A program made the position numbers and the translations under genes. The notes below the pieces were generated by a model. That model searched no databases and was not told the origin of the DNA. It worked only from the letters and a program-made list of their open reading frames with translations. Of a stretch of 64,000 nucleotides of DNA, positions 8,583-16,684 are shown piece after piece. This DNA is from Streptomyces sp. DH5 (lineage in GTDB: Bacteria; Actinomycetota; Actinomycetes; Streptomycetales; Streptomycetaceae), in NCBI RefSeq assembly GCF_020873915.1, contig NZ_JAHWGP010000017.1, positions 89,829 to 153,828 of the forward strand, written 5' to 3'. Within the stretch, counting starts at the first letter, position 1. Each line of letters begins with the position of its first letter.

Positions 8583-9797
8583 ATGGTGCGTACGTGGGAA
8601 CAGATGACACCGGATGAGGCCGGCGGGCAGGTCTCGGCGACGGCCAGGCTGCGGGAGGCCGTGCGGTGGGACGCGCGGAACGTCGGGCGGGCGGCGCGGG
8701 CCGCCTGGCGCGGGCCGGGGCGGGAGCGGGACCTGCTCGTCCAGTCGCTGAAGGCCGCGGCGGCGGCACTGCTGGCCTGGCTGCTGGCGCAGGTGTGGCT
8801 CGGTGATCCGATGGCCCTGATGGCTCCGTGGGTGGCCCTGGTGCTGGTGCAGGCCACCGTCTACAGCTCGATCGTCCAGGGTGCCCGGCAGTTCGCCGCG
8901 ATCTGCGTGGGCGCCCTGGTGGCCTCGGGGGCGCAGGCCGTCACCGGGGACACGACGGGCGCGCTCGCGCTGTCCGTGCCGGTGCTGGTGCTGCTGTCGA
9001 ACTGGCCGCGCTTCGGCGACCAGGGCATCTACGCGGCCACCACGGCCGTGTTCACCATCGCCACCGGAACGGTCAGCGCGGTCGCCGTCGGGCACCGGCT
9101 GGGCCAGGCCGCGCTCGGCGCGGTCATCGGGATCGCCGTGAACGCGCTGGTGCTGCCGCCGATCCATCTGCGGGACGTACGGGAGAACCTGGCGGCGCTG
9201 GCCCGGGAGGCGGGCGAGGTGCTGCGCACCGTCGCCGGGGACCTGCGCGAGGGCGAGTGGGACGGGCAGACGGCCGTCGGCTGGGTGGGGGCCTCCGGGC
9301 GGCTTCAGGACCGTCTCGAGGCGTTGCGCTCGGCTCGGGGCTGGAGCACGGAGAGCCTGCGGCTGACGTCGGGTGTCCTGCGTGGCCTGCACCGGGCGCC
9401 GACCGCGGCCCTGCCGCCGGCCGAGGAGGACGAGCGGTTCAGCCGGATCACCGGACACGTGACGGCGCTGACCCGCACGCTGGCGGTGGCCGCGGACGAG
9501 GAGCGTACGCCCGCCGCCCCGGACGAGGCGGTGCTGCGCTGCTACGCCGAACTGCTGGAGCTGCTCGGCGACGGCTGCCGGGCGGAGGCCGACCGGCTGG
9601 TGGGCGGCGGCGCCCGCGAGGACCCCCTGCTGGACGAGCGGACGGAGGCGGTGATGAGGGAGCTGCACGAGAAACTCCAGGAAGGGCTGCGCGAGCACGC
9701 CGGGCGGGGCGCCGCGCGGACGGCGGTCCTGGGCACGCTGCTGCTCCAGGCGGAGAACCTCTGGGCGGAGCTCGACGGCGTGGGGCGGGCTCGGTGA
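8583..9797 (+). CDS. FUSC family / aromatic acid exporter-like membrane protein
   Basis: A 404-residue membrane protein. Hydrophobic helices lie between about residues 50 and 200 (AAAALLAWLLAQVWLGDP, MAPWVALVLVQATVYSSIV, ALSVPVLVLLSNWPRFG, AVIGIAVNALVLPP), followed by a long soluble helical C-terminal half rich in Leu, Glu and Arg. This is the FUSC/ArAE layout linked to aromatic acid or drug efflux. The ATG at 8583 has only a weak Shine-Dalgarno (GCAGGG). It closes a run of rightward genes starting at 6818. A second, unrelated-in-sequence FUSC-like gene lies at 12698. Confidence 0.83.
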   Translation: MVRTWEQMTPDEAGGQVSATARLREAVRWDARNVGRAARAAWRGPGRERDLLVQSLKAAAAALLAWLLAQVWLGDPMALMAPWVALVLVQATVYSSIVQGARQFAAICVGALVASGAQAVTGDTTGALALSVPVLVLLSNWPRFGDQGIYAATTAVFTIATGTVSAVAVGHRLGQAALGAVIGIAVNALVLPPIHLRDVRENLAALAREAGEVLRTVAGDLREGEWDGQTAVGWVGASGRLQDRLEALRSARGWSTESLRLTSGVLRGLHRAPTAALPPAEEDERFSRITGHVTALTRTLAVAADEERTPAAPDEAVLRCYAELLELLGDGCRAEADRLVGGGAREDPLLDERTEAVMRELHEKLQEGLREHAGRGAARTAVLGTLLLQAENLWAELDGVGRAR

Positions 9798-10217
9798 CGC
9801 ACCTCACGCGCGCCTCCGGCCGGACGCGGAACAGGACGTGGGTGCGGACGGGACAGTGTCCCCGGGCCTCACCATCCGCCCACGGGGACGATCGTCCGGC
9901 TGAAGCCCCGTGGAGCCCTTCGCCGAGAGGCGACCGCCGTCCGTACCCACCACTGTCCGCCCCGACCGTGATTCCCCCGTCGCGGTCGGGGCTCTCTCCG
10001 TGCGGCGCCCCCTCGCCGCCGGCCCGGGGTCGCTCGAGCCGCTGCCGCTCGCTCCGGACAGAACGGCGGGGCGGACCGCCCCGCGTCGCTGTGGCCGCAC
10101 CAGGTCCCGAAGAGCCTTCGCTCGTGTGGAGGCGGCCGACCCGCCTCGACGCGTGAACGCGGTCGCCCGGGGGGTACCCGCCGGTTCCGCGGAGCGTACG
10201 GCCGAGAGGAGCGGAAG
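9798..10217. other. Intergenic region with hairpins, no gene seen
   Basis: About 420 bases between the FUSC gene and the SDR gene hold no frame with convincing codon bias. They contain the terminator-like hairpin at 9960-9991 and a perfect 19-base palindrome with an unpaired central A at 10066-10084 (arms GCGGGGCGG/CCGCCCCGC). The last 20 bases carry the GGAG-type ribosome site of the SDR gene. A promoter for that gene is probably here, but no clear -35/-10 pair was found. Confidence 0.5.
9960..9991 (+). terminator. Terminator hairpin after the FUSC gene
   Basis: CCCCGACCG at 9960-9968 pairs perfectly with CGGTCGGGG at 9983-9991 around a 14-base loop. It is 160 bases downstream of the FUSC stop and upstream of the next rightward gene. 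Confidence 0.55.
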
Positions 10218-11249
10218 GTGAGCAGCGCAACGGGCATGAGGGTGGTCGTCACGGGCGCCACGGGCAACGCCGGGACCAGCGTGGTGCGGGCGCTCGCGGC
10301 GGACCCGGGAGTGGCGTCCGTACGGGGTCTGGCCCGGCGGGTCCCTGAGTGGTCGCCGCCGAAGACCGAGTGGTCGGCGGTGGACGTGGCCTCGGACCGG
10401 TTCGATCTCGCGGAGGAGTTCGCCGGCGCCGACGCGGTGATCCATCTGGCCTGGGCGTTCCAGCCGACGCACGATCCGGCGACCACGTGGCGCACCAATG
10501 TGCTCGGCAGCATGCGGGTGTTCGACGCGGTGGCCGAGGCGGGGGTGCGGGCGCTGGTGCACGCCTCGTCCGTCGGGGCGTACTCACCGGGTCCGAAGGA
10601 CCGGACGGTGGACGAGTCGTGGCCGACGCACGGCTGGCCGGACGCCGCGTACTGCCGGGAGAAGGCGTACCTGGAGAGGGCGCTGGACACCTTCGAGCGG
10701 GACCATCCCGGCACACGGGTGGTGCGGATGCGGCCCGCGTTCCTCTTCAAGCGGGAGTCGGCGAGCGAACAGCGCCGGATCTTCGGCGGACGCTTCCTGC
10801 CGGGTCCCATGGCGCGACCCGATCTGCTGCCGTTCCTGCCCGACATCCCGGGTCTGAGGGTCCAGGCCCTGCACACCGACGACGCGGCCGACGCCTACCG
10901 GCTGGCGGTGCTGTCCGCGGAGGCGCGGGGCGCCTTCAACCTGGCCGCCGAGCCGACCATCGACGCGGACCTGCTCGGGGAGATGCTCGGCACCCGCCGG
11001 GTGCGGTTGCCGCGCGCGGCCGCCCGTTCGGCGGTCGCCGCCGGGTGGGGGCTGCGGTTGTTGCCGGCCTCCCCGCACCTGTTCGACGCGGTGCTGAGGC
11101 TGCCGCTGATGGACTGCACGCGTGCGCGTGAGGAACTGGGCTGGCGGCCGGTGCGCTCGGCGACCCAGGTGGTGGAGGAGTTCCTGCTGGGCCTGCGGCA
11201 GGGGGCGGGGGACGCCACGGAGCCGCTGCGCGGGCGCAAGGTGGGCTGA
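10218..11249 (+). CDS. NAD-dependent epimerase/dehydratase (extended SDR)
   Basis: A 343-residue extended short-chain dehydrogenase. The N-terminal Rossmann motif is VVVTGATGNAGTSVVRAL (TGxxGxxG form). VIHLAWAFQP and LVHASSVGAYSPG follow, with the catalytic YCREK at about residue 147 (YxxxK). The C-terminal part carries LHTDDAADAYRLAV and FNLAAE, typical of nucleotide-sugar epimerase-like SDRs. The substrate is unknown. GTG at 10218 is preceded by GAGGAGCGGAAG; the internal ATG at codon 7 is a less likely start. Confidence 0.88.
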   Translation: MSSATGMRVVVTGATGNAGTSVVRALAADPGVASVRGLARRVPEWSPPKTEWSAVDVASDRFDLAEEFAGADAVIHLAWAFQPTHDPATTWRTNVLGSMRVFDAVAEAGVRALVHASSVGAYSPGPKDRTVDESWPTHGWPDAAYCREKAYLERALDTFERDHPGTRVVRMRPAFLFKRESASEQRRIFGGRFLPGPMARPDLLPFLPDIPGLRVQALHTDDAADAYRLAVLSAEARGAFNLAAEPTIDADLLGEMLGTRRVRLPRAAARSAVAAGWGLRLLPASPHLFDAVLRLPLMDCTRAREELGWRPVRSATQVVEEFLLGLRQGAGDATEPLRGRKVG

Positions 11250-11315
11250 GTGCCGGGTTTCGCGGGTGATCGCGGAGGTACCCGGGAAGGCCGGCACATA
11301 CGGAGGGAGAGGGAC

Positions 11316-11597
11316 GTGACCGACCACCGCCTCGAAGGCCCCGGTGAGAACGGCGCGGGGGTACCCCGCGATCTGCCCGACCAGCAGGCCGGCCCGGGTG
11401 AGGACCCCTGGGAGGTCGCGCCGGCCGCCGCGGAACGGGAGAGCGAGAAGAAGGCAGGCGAGTCGGACGAGCCGGGTACGGACGGTGCCGATTCCGACGT
11501 GCCCGACACGGACGAGGCCGGAACGGGCCGCAGGGGCGCTCCCCGCCCGGCGTCCGGCGATCCTGAGCAGCCGGTGCCTGACGAGCCCCCTGCGTAA
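11316..11597 (+). CDS. Small acidic disordered hypothetical protein
   Basis: A 93-residue protein rich in Glu, Asp, Pro and Gly with no hydrophobic core (for example PWEVAPAAAERESEKKAG and DSDVPDTDEAGTG), so probably intrinsically disordered. The GTG at 11316 stands behind GGAGGGAGAGGGAC, a strong ribosome site, which supports real translation. It lies 66 bases after the SDR gene and may share its transcript. No family was recognised. Confidence 0.6.
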   Translation: MTDHRLEGPGENGAGVPRDLPDQQAGPGEDPWEVAPAAAERESEKKAGESDEPGTDGADSDVPDTDEAGTGRRGAPRPASGDPEQPVPDEPPA

Positions 11598-12127
11598 CCG
11601 GGTCGGGCCGTTCGTCGGGCACCCGGGGGCACGGTTCCGTCGGGTCGCCCCCGTCGGCCCGGTCCGACGCCCCCTTCGAACGGTCCCCGGCGAAGGACGC
11701 GCCCCGGAGCGCGGCGCCCGGCGCCGCCGGACGGAGGGAAACCGCAGCCGGTGACAGACCGCGTGCGCGGAGCCGCCGGCGAAGCAGGCCGCCACCGGCC
11801 GAGCTCGATCGTCACCCCCTCCCCCGCCGGGTGGCGCAGTGCGTGCGACAGGGTGTGCCCGCGCACGGCGGTCGGACAGGCCCACGCCCGGTACTCGGCG
11901 GTCTCCTCCGGGGCGGCGAGCGCGACCGGTCCGGGCGCCGTGCCACCGGAGGGGTGGGCGGCGGTGAGCACAGGGCGTACGGAACGCGGCACGGCGTTCT
12001 CGCGCGGGAAAACCGTTGGCTCCCCCTGCGAACCGGTCCCTACCCTGAGCCGGGAGCCCGGCCCCCCGGGATTCAGCAAGATCACGTACAGCACGCGCAC
12101 AGCGGCGCACACCAGGAGACGGCCTTC
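11598..12127. other. Intergenic region with a possible decayed reverse-strand gene
   Basis: No intact gene was found in these 530 bases. On the reverse strand, from a GTG at about 11971 down to about 11750, one frame has strong codon bias and reads VLTAAHPSGGTAPGPVALAA, then PEETAEYRAWACPTAVRGHT and VTIELGRWRPASPAAPRT. No stop codon closes it at a sensible place; the frame drifts into low-complexity sequence and no ribosome site precedes the GTG. It is best seen as the stump of a small protein gene of unknown family. The right end holds the ribosome site of the FBP gene. Confidence 0.4.
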
Positions 12128-12616
12128 ATGAGAGCGCTCACCGAGCAGGACATCCGCACGTCGTTCATCAACTGCTCCAAGGGTGAGGCCAAGCGGCTGG
12201 CGGTGCCCCGGGGCCTGGACACCCACCCCTGGGACGATCTCGACTTCCTCGGCTGGCGTGATCCGGGCGCGCCCGACCGCAGTTATGTCGTCGCCGAGCG
12301 CGACGGGCGGCTCGTCGGGGTGGCCATGCGCTTCCAGCCCGCCCGCCGGGGCTTCCTGCACCGCAGCATGTGCTCCCTGTGCCTGACGACCCATCCGCGC
12401 GGCGGTGTCTCCCTGATGGCGGCGCGCAGGGCGGGAACGGCCGGCCGTGAGGGCAACTCGGTCGGCGCCTACATGTGCACGGATCTCGCCTGCTCCCTCT
12501 ACGTGCGCGGCAGGAAGGTCCCGGAGAGCGGGGCCCGCTTCGAGGAGAGCCTCACCCTGGAGGAGCAGATCGACCGCACACGGCGCAACCTGTTCGCCTT
12601 CCTCGACAAGCTGTAG
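12128..12616 (+). CDS. FBP domain-containing protein (treble-clef zinc finger)
   Basis: A 162-residue protein matching the C-terminal FBP domain family found next to or fused with EF-G-binding proteins. MRALTEQDIRTSFINCSKGEAKR is the usual start. Four cysteines in two pairs form the zinc finger: MCSLCLTTH near residue 80 and MCTDLACSLYVRG near residue 117. EEQIDRTRRNLFAFLDKL is the C-terminal helix. In the EF-G-binding protein family, a zinc-binding domain of this kind contacts the translation factor; a translation-linked role here is inference. ATG 12128 follows CCAGGAGACGG. Confidence 0.85.
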   Translation: MRALTEQDIRTSFINCSKGEAKRLAVPRGLDTHPWDDLDFLGWRDPGAPDRSYVVAERDGRLVGVAMRFQPARRGFLHRSMCSLCLTTHPRGGVSLMAARRAGTAGREGNSVGAYMCTDLACSLYVRGRKVPESGARFEESLTLEEQIDRTRRNLFAFLDKL

Positions 12617-12697
12617 CTCCGCCCCGCTTGTCCGCCGGGGGACTGCCGTCACCACGCAACACGTTCGAGGCGTCCGGGGAAGGGGAACCGTCCCGAG

Positions 12698-13930
12698 ATG
12701 CAAGGTGTACGTGAGATGACCGCCTCGGCCGTTCGGTTCGTCAAGCGGCGCCGGGACCCGTTGACCGTGCAGACGGTGCGGTCGGCGGCGGCCGCCACGG
12801 TCGCCTATGTCGTCGCCGTGCGGTTCAGTCCGGAGACAGCGCCGCTCACCGCGCCCCTGACCGCGCTGCTCGTCGTCCAGGTCACCCTGTACTCCACGCT
12901 CACCACCGGGCTGCGCCGGGTGAACGCCGTGGTGACCGGGGTCGTCGTGGCGATCCTCTTCAGTCTCCTGGTGGGTCTGACCTGGTGGAGCCTGGGTCTG
13001 CTCATCCTGGCGTCGCTGATCATCGGCCATCTGGTGCGGGTCGACGAGTTCGTCCCCGAGGTGGCGATCAGCGCGATGCTGGTGCTCGGGGTGACCACCC
13101 ACGGGGACACCGCCTGGGCCCGGATCGTCGAGACCCTGATCGGAGCGGTCGTCGGGATGGGCTTCAACCTGCTGCTGGCTCCGCCGGTGTGGGTGGAGGA
13201 GGCCGGCAAGTCGATCGAGGAGCTGGCGCGGCAAGTGCGGCAGCTGATGCTGCGGATCGGCGAGGAGGCCGCGCAGGGCCCGCCCTCGTCGCGCGCGGAG
13301 GCCCGGCTGTACGAGGCCCGCCGGCTGGACCACGACATCTCCGAGGTGGACGCGGACCTCCGGCAGGCGGAGGACAGTCTGCGGCTCAATCCCCGTGTGC
13401 GTGAGGGGCTGCTGCACCGGATCGTGCTGCGCACCGGCCTGGACACGCTGGAGATCTGCACGGTGGTGGTGCGGGTGCTGGCGCGCACCCTGACCGACCT
13501 GTCCAAGGAGCGCGGGCCCGGCCGGCTGTTCGCGCCGGACACGGGGGCGGTCTTCGAGCAGCTGCTGTCCGAGATCGCCGATGCCGTGGTCAGCTTCGCG
13601 GTGCTGGTGACCACGAGTGTGAGCGCGAACGCGGAGTCGGCGGAGGACCGGCTCGCCTCCCAGCTGCGGCAGGCGGCGGCGACCCGGGACAAGCTGGCCG
13701 AGTCGCTCTTCGCGGAGGCCCGGCGCGACGCGCGCCAGTGGCAGTTGCTGGGCGCAGTGCTGACCGAGGTCAACCGCATCCTCGACGAGATGGACACCGA
13801 GCACCGCACGCGCCGGCTGTTCGAAGAACTGGACCGCCACTCCCGGGAGCAGCGCGAGCGGCTGCCCCGGCTCACCCGCCTGCGGGACCGGCTGAGCCGG
13901 AACCGCCGCGGTGCCTCCGCTCGTTCTTGA
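12698..13930 (+). CDS. FUSC/aromatic acid exporter family membrane protein
   Basis: A 410-residue membrane protein. The N-terminal half has about six helices (TVRSAAAATVAYVVAVRF, LTALLVVQVTLYSTLTTG, VVTGVVVAILFSLLVGLTWW, LGLLILASLIIGHLV, LIGAVVGMGFNLLLAPPVW). The C-terminal half is a long amphipathic helical domain rich in Arg and Glu, as in the FUSC/YdhK-like group. The exact start is uncertain: ATG 12698 is used, but the ATG at 12716 (MTASAV) is equally possible. Substrates are unknown. Confidence 0.8.
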   Translation: MQGVREMTASAVRFVKRRRDPLTVQTVRSAAAATVAYVVAVRFSPETAPLTAPLTALLVVQVTLYSTLTTGLRRVNAVVTGVVVAILFSLLVGLTWWSLGLLILASLIIGHLVRVDEFVPEVAISAMLVLGVTTHGDTAWARIVETLIGAVVGMGFNLLLAPPVWVEEAGKSIEELARQVRQLMLRIGEEAAQGPPSSRAEARLYEARRLDHDISEVDADLRQAEDSLRLNPRVREGLLHRIVLRTGLDTLEICTVVVRVLARTLTDLSKERGPGRLFAPDTGAVFEQLLSEIADAVVSFAVLVTTSVSANAESAEDRLASQLRQAAATRDKLAESLFAEARRDARQWQLLGAVLTEVNRILDEMDTEHRTRRLFEELDRHSREQRERLPRLTRLRDRLSRNRRGASARS

Positions 13931-13984
13931 GTGGAGGGGCCCGCGCACTCGCGGGGTCCGGCGACGCGAAGGGGGCGTGTGCGG

Positions 13985-15019
13985 ATGACCGAGGGCACCG
14001 TACGGATCGACGGGAACACCCTGCGGCTGCCAGGAGGCGTGGCGGTGCGGTTCGTCCGGACGCTGCGGCTGCCCGAGTCGGGCACGCACGCGCTGCCGCC
14101 GGGCTTGGGCGAGTTCCCCCTCCGGCGCGTCACGGACTACGGGGACGCGGTGCCCGAGGCGTGGCGGGCGCGGGGCGGAGTGATGCTGCCGGTGTACCTG
14201 CGTGAGGCGATGTGGCTGAGTTTCGCGGGCACGCGCGAACCGGCCGCGCTGCAGGTCGGAGTGGGCAAGGTGTGCGCGGTCTCGGGCCGCCCGTGGAGCG
14301 ACCGGCTGACGCGCGGACCGCAGAACTACGTCGTCCTGCCCCGCCAGCCCTGGCTGGACGGCATCAACTCCGGTGAGGGAACGGTCCGCCAGTTCGTGGC
14401 GGTACCGCTCGGTCTCGGTGCGACGGTCGAGGGACAGGTCACCGGCGAGGAGGTGTGGGGCGGCGTCCAGCTGCGGTCCTTCCCGCTGGGCGACGGTCCG
14501 CTGGCCCGGTGGCGCGAGGAGGAGGCGCGGCGCCGGCGGGCGGTGCGGGCTCGTTCGGCGGCGCCCTTCGCCGGGGGGCCGGGCGCCCCGGCGGCGATGG
14601 CGGCGCCCGCGCCGGGTGCCGGACGGCCCGGCCGGGCCGCGGCGATGGGGCTCGGGGCCGGGGGTTCGATGCGGCAGGAGGTCTACGCGGACGACCGGCC
14701 CCTGACGGACTGGTCGGAGCGGCCCTCGGGGCGGGTGTTCGTCCACCTGGTCACACCGCCCCAGTGGCGGAGCATCACGGGTGAGGCGCCGCCGCCGTCG
14801 CCGGTGGACCGGGCCGCCTACACCCGGGCCGGCCTGCCCTGGTTCGACTACTACGACCAGGACGCGGAGGACCTGGCCCCCTCGGACGCGCTCCGGGAGG
14901 TGAAGCCGGTCGGCGACTGGCTCGGTGACGACCACGAGCCCTGGCAGGACCCTTCGCCCCATCAGGTGAAACCCCTGGGGGACGCGCCGGGCGCACCGGT
15001 GCGGGACGGTGACTGGTGA
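13985..15019 (+). CDS. Conserved hypothetical protein, Streptomyces type
   Basis: A 344-residue soluble protein of no recognised family. Residues 1-175 form a compact region (RLPGGVAVRFVRTLRLPESG, MLPVYLREAMWLSF, VGVGKVCAVSGRPW, GPQNYVVLPRQPWLDGINS). An Ala/Gly/Pro-rich linker follows at about 195-235. The C-terminal part ends in two repeats of a V(K)P(L/V)GD motif (EVKPVGDW and QVKPLGDA). The linker suggests two domains. ATG 13985 follows AAGGGGGCG. It lies 54 bases after the FUSC-like gene, so the two may be expressed together. Confidence 0.75.
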   Translation: MTEGTVRIDGNTLRLPGGVAVRFVRTLRLPESGTHALPPGLGEFPLRRVTDYGDAVPEAWRARGGVMLPVYLREAMWLSFAGTREPAALQVGVGKVCAVSGRPWSDRLTRGPQNYVVLPRQPWLDGINSGEGTVRQFVAVPLGLGATVEGQVTGEEVWGGVQLRSFPLGDGPLARWREEEARRRRAVRARSAAPFAGGPGAPAAMAAPAPGAGRPGRAAAMGLGAGGSMRQEVYADDRPLTDWSERPSGRVFVHLVTPPQWRSITGEAPPPSPVDRAAYTRAGLPWFDYYDQDAEDLAPSDALREVKPVGDWLGDDHEPWQDPSPHQVKPLGDAPGAPVRDGDW

Positions 15020-15084
15020 GCGGCCTCGCTCACCTCCGCGGGTGATCGGCGCACGGGCGTGGGCGGCCTCCGTGCCCGGCGATA

Positions 15085-15113
15085 CCCGGCCGGCGGCTTC
15101 CCCGTCGGCCGGG
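15085..15113. terminator. Bidirectional terminator hairpin
   Basis: CCCGGCCG at 15085-15092 pairs with CGGCCGGG at 15106-15113 around a 13-base loop, between the convergent unknown gene (ends 15019) and the DUF2470 gene (ends 15152). Confidence 0.5.
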
Positions 15114-15151
15114 GCGGCGGTGGGCCGCGGTCGCCGGGCGAGCCGTTCGCC

Positions 15152-15880
15152 TCACCCGCCGCCGTCCGCGCGCCGGCGCTGCAGCGCGCGGGGGCAGGAG
15201 GCGGCGGCAGCCTGGGAGAGCAGGACATGCATGCGTTCGGTGAGTTGCGCCAGGTCGTCGGCGGGAGCGTGGAACGGCAGCCGGACGTCGCCGCCCGCGC
15301 GGACGCGTTCGACGCGCAGGGTCAGTCCGTGGCGGTCGACGGCGAGAGGCCGGACGCGGACCGCCCCGTGCAGGCTGTCCGTGTCGACCAGGCGGGTGAG
15401 GCGTTCGACCGCGTCGGCGTGGCGGTCGGCGAGGTGGGTCAGCAGCCGGGCCTCGGCGGTGGCGAGCGGGTCGGGTACCGCGGTGGCGAATTCGCCGGGG
15501 TCGACGAGGACGGCGCCGGACGACTGCCGGAGCACGACGCGCGTCGGCTGGAAGCCGAGACGGCCGTCCCGGTCGGAGAACGAGCCGGCGAGCCACAGCC
15601 GGGCGCGGATCCGGTCGCGCACGGGGACGGGCGCGACGTCGGCGAACTCCAGCACCGCGGACGGCTCGCCGCGCGGCGCGCAGATCGCGGCGGCACGCAG
15701 GGCGCTGTCCTCCGGGATCTGAAGGAGCACCCGTCCGTCGTCGGTCACGGTGTGCGCGCCGACGAACTCCTCGCGGGTGCCCTCCGCGGTCACCGCGCAG
15801 GACCACGCGGCGGCGAGCACCGAGCGGGCCCGCGCCGCCGCGCCCGGTGCGGCCGTCCAGCTGTGCGTGTCGTCACCCAT
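15152..15880 (-). CDS. DUF2470 domain-containing protein, iron-regulated
   Basis: A 242-residue protein matching the DUF2470/HugZ-like layout: an N-terminal split-barrel-like half and a C-terminal DUF2470 domain (PLATAEARLLTHLADRHADAV, then DRHGLTLRVE). Related proteins act in heme breakdown or iron metabolism. ATG 15880 is behind GAGGAGGTTCGGG. A 19-bp iron box lies 14-32 bases upstream of the start, so the gene should be repressed by an IdeR/DmdR1-type protein when iron is plentiful. That site supports an iron- or heme-related role, though the reaction is not known. Confidence 0.85.
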   Translation of the reverse strand: MGDDTHSWTAAPGAAARARSVLAAAWSCAVTAEGTREEFVGAHTVTDDGRVLLQIPEDSALRAAAICAPRGEPSAVLEFADVAPVPVRDRIRARLWLAGSFSDRDGRLGFQPTRVVLRQSSGAVLVDPGEFATAVPDPLATAEARLLTHLADRHADAVERLTRLVDTDSLHGAVRVRPLAVDRHGLTLRVERVRAGGDVRLPFHAPADDLAQLTERMHVLLSQAAAASCPRALQRRRADGGG

Positions 15881-15893
15881 CCCGAACCTCCTC

Positions 15894-15912
15894 TTAGGTA
15901 AGCCTTGCCTAA
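15894..15912 (-). promoter_or_regulatory. Iron box (IdeR/DmdR1 operator)
   Basis: The 19-mer TTAGGTAAGCCTTGCCTAA is an imperfect palindrome that closely follows the actinobacterial iron-box consensus TTAGGTTAGGCTAACCTAA. It is upstream of the DUF2470 start at 15880 and should overlap its promoter. Confidence 0.85.
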
Positions 15913-15967
15913 CTTATCGAAGATCGGGGTGCGCGCCAACCGGATGACGGGACACCCACCGCGGGAT

Positions 15968-16576
15968 TCAGGGCGTGAGCACACCCAGGAGGGCGCGCGC
16001 ACACAGGTCGCGCACCTGCTCGCGGCCCGACTCCGCGCCGCTCAGCCACTCCAGGCAGACCGCGGTGGTGAAGGCCAGCCAGCCGCGCACCGCGAGCCGG
16101 ATGTCCGGCCGCGTCTCGAAGGCCGGCCCGAACTCGGGATCCGCCGCGAGGGCCGCCAGGATCTGCCGCTCCTGCGCGGCCAGCGCCCGCTGGTAGACCC
16201 GGCGCACGGACCGGTCCCCCGCGGCGTCGGCGCGGTGGAACGCGCGGTAGCCGTGCGCATGGGCCTCGACGTACTCCAGATACGCGTCGAGACCCGCGGT
16301 GAGCTGTTCGCGCACCCGGACGCCCGGGACCGCCGCCGTCATCCGGAGCATCCGCTCGCTCTCCCGCTCCACCACCGCCGCGAAGAAGTCCCGCTTGGTG
16401 GGGAAGTAGTGGTACAGCAGCCCCCGCGACACCCCGGCGATCTCGGCGACCTGTTCGATCCACACGTCGTCGTAGGGACTTTCGGAGAACAGCCGTGCGC
16501 CGACCGACAGGAGCTGCTCGCGGCGCTCCTCGGTGCTGAGCCGGCGGCGGGCGCGCCCGCCCTGGTTCACGGCCAT
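15968..16576 (-). CDS. TetR/AcrR family transcriptional regulator
   Basis: A 202-residue TetR repressor. The N-terminal HTH spans about residues 12-60 (EERREQLLSVGARLFSE, IEQVAEIAGVSRGLLYHYFPTKRDFF). The C-terminal ligand domain has a Trp/Leu-rich end (AVRGWLAFTTAVCLEWLSG). It is divergent from the CYP102-like P450 with 108 bases between starts. The arrangement recalls Bacillus megaterium, where the TetR-type repressor BM3R1 controls CYP102A1 and responds to fatty acids. A similar role here is inference. ATG 16576 is the only good start. Confidence 0.9.
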   Translation of the reverse strand: MAVNQGGRARRRLSTEERREQLLSVGARLFSESPYDDVWIEQVAEIAGVSRGLLYHYFPTKRDFFAAVVERESERMLRMTAAVPGVRVREQLTAGLDAYLEYVEAHAHGYRAFHRADAAGDRSVRRVYQRALAAQERQILAALAADPEFGPAFETRPDIRLAVRGWLAFTTAVCLEWLSGAESGREQVRDLCARALLGVLTP

Positions 16577-16590
16577 GCCCGCACTGTACT

Positions 16591-16620
16591 TGACGCCGGT
16601 TCAGCAGCCGGACCAGACTG
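16591..16620 (+). promoter_or_regulatory. Candidate promoter for the P450 gene
   Basis: TTGACG at 16591-16596 and CAGACT at 16615-16620 are spaced 18 bases apart, giving a plausible housekeeping-type promoter about 65 bases upstream of the P450 ATG and inside the region shared with the divergent TetR gene. Confidence 0.4.
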
Positions 16621-16684
16621 GCCACGCTATTGAACTCGCGTACAACAGATCCACTCCCCGCGCCGGGTCGAAGGAGATCGCGTC

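Noticed and set aside
9910-10221. Small forward frame in the region before the SDR gene
   Set aside because: It runs through the terminator-like hairpin, is Arg/Pro-rich and has no ribosome site.
11751-12131. Forward open frame before the FBP gene
   Set aside because: Third-position bias is poor and no ribosome site or motif is seen; it overlaps the FBP start out of frame.
10895-14962. A reverse-strand open frame of more than 1300 codons
   Set aside because: It is the mirror of well-supported forward genes (SDR, FBP, FUSC-like, conserved unknown). High GC makes antisense frames stay open; composition is Arg/Pro/Gly-rich with no motifs. Only the short piece at 11750-11990, where no forward gene exists, was kept as a possible remnant.
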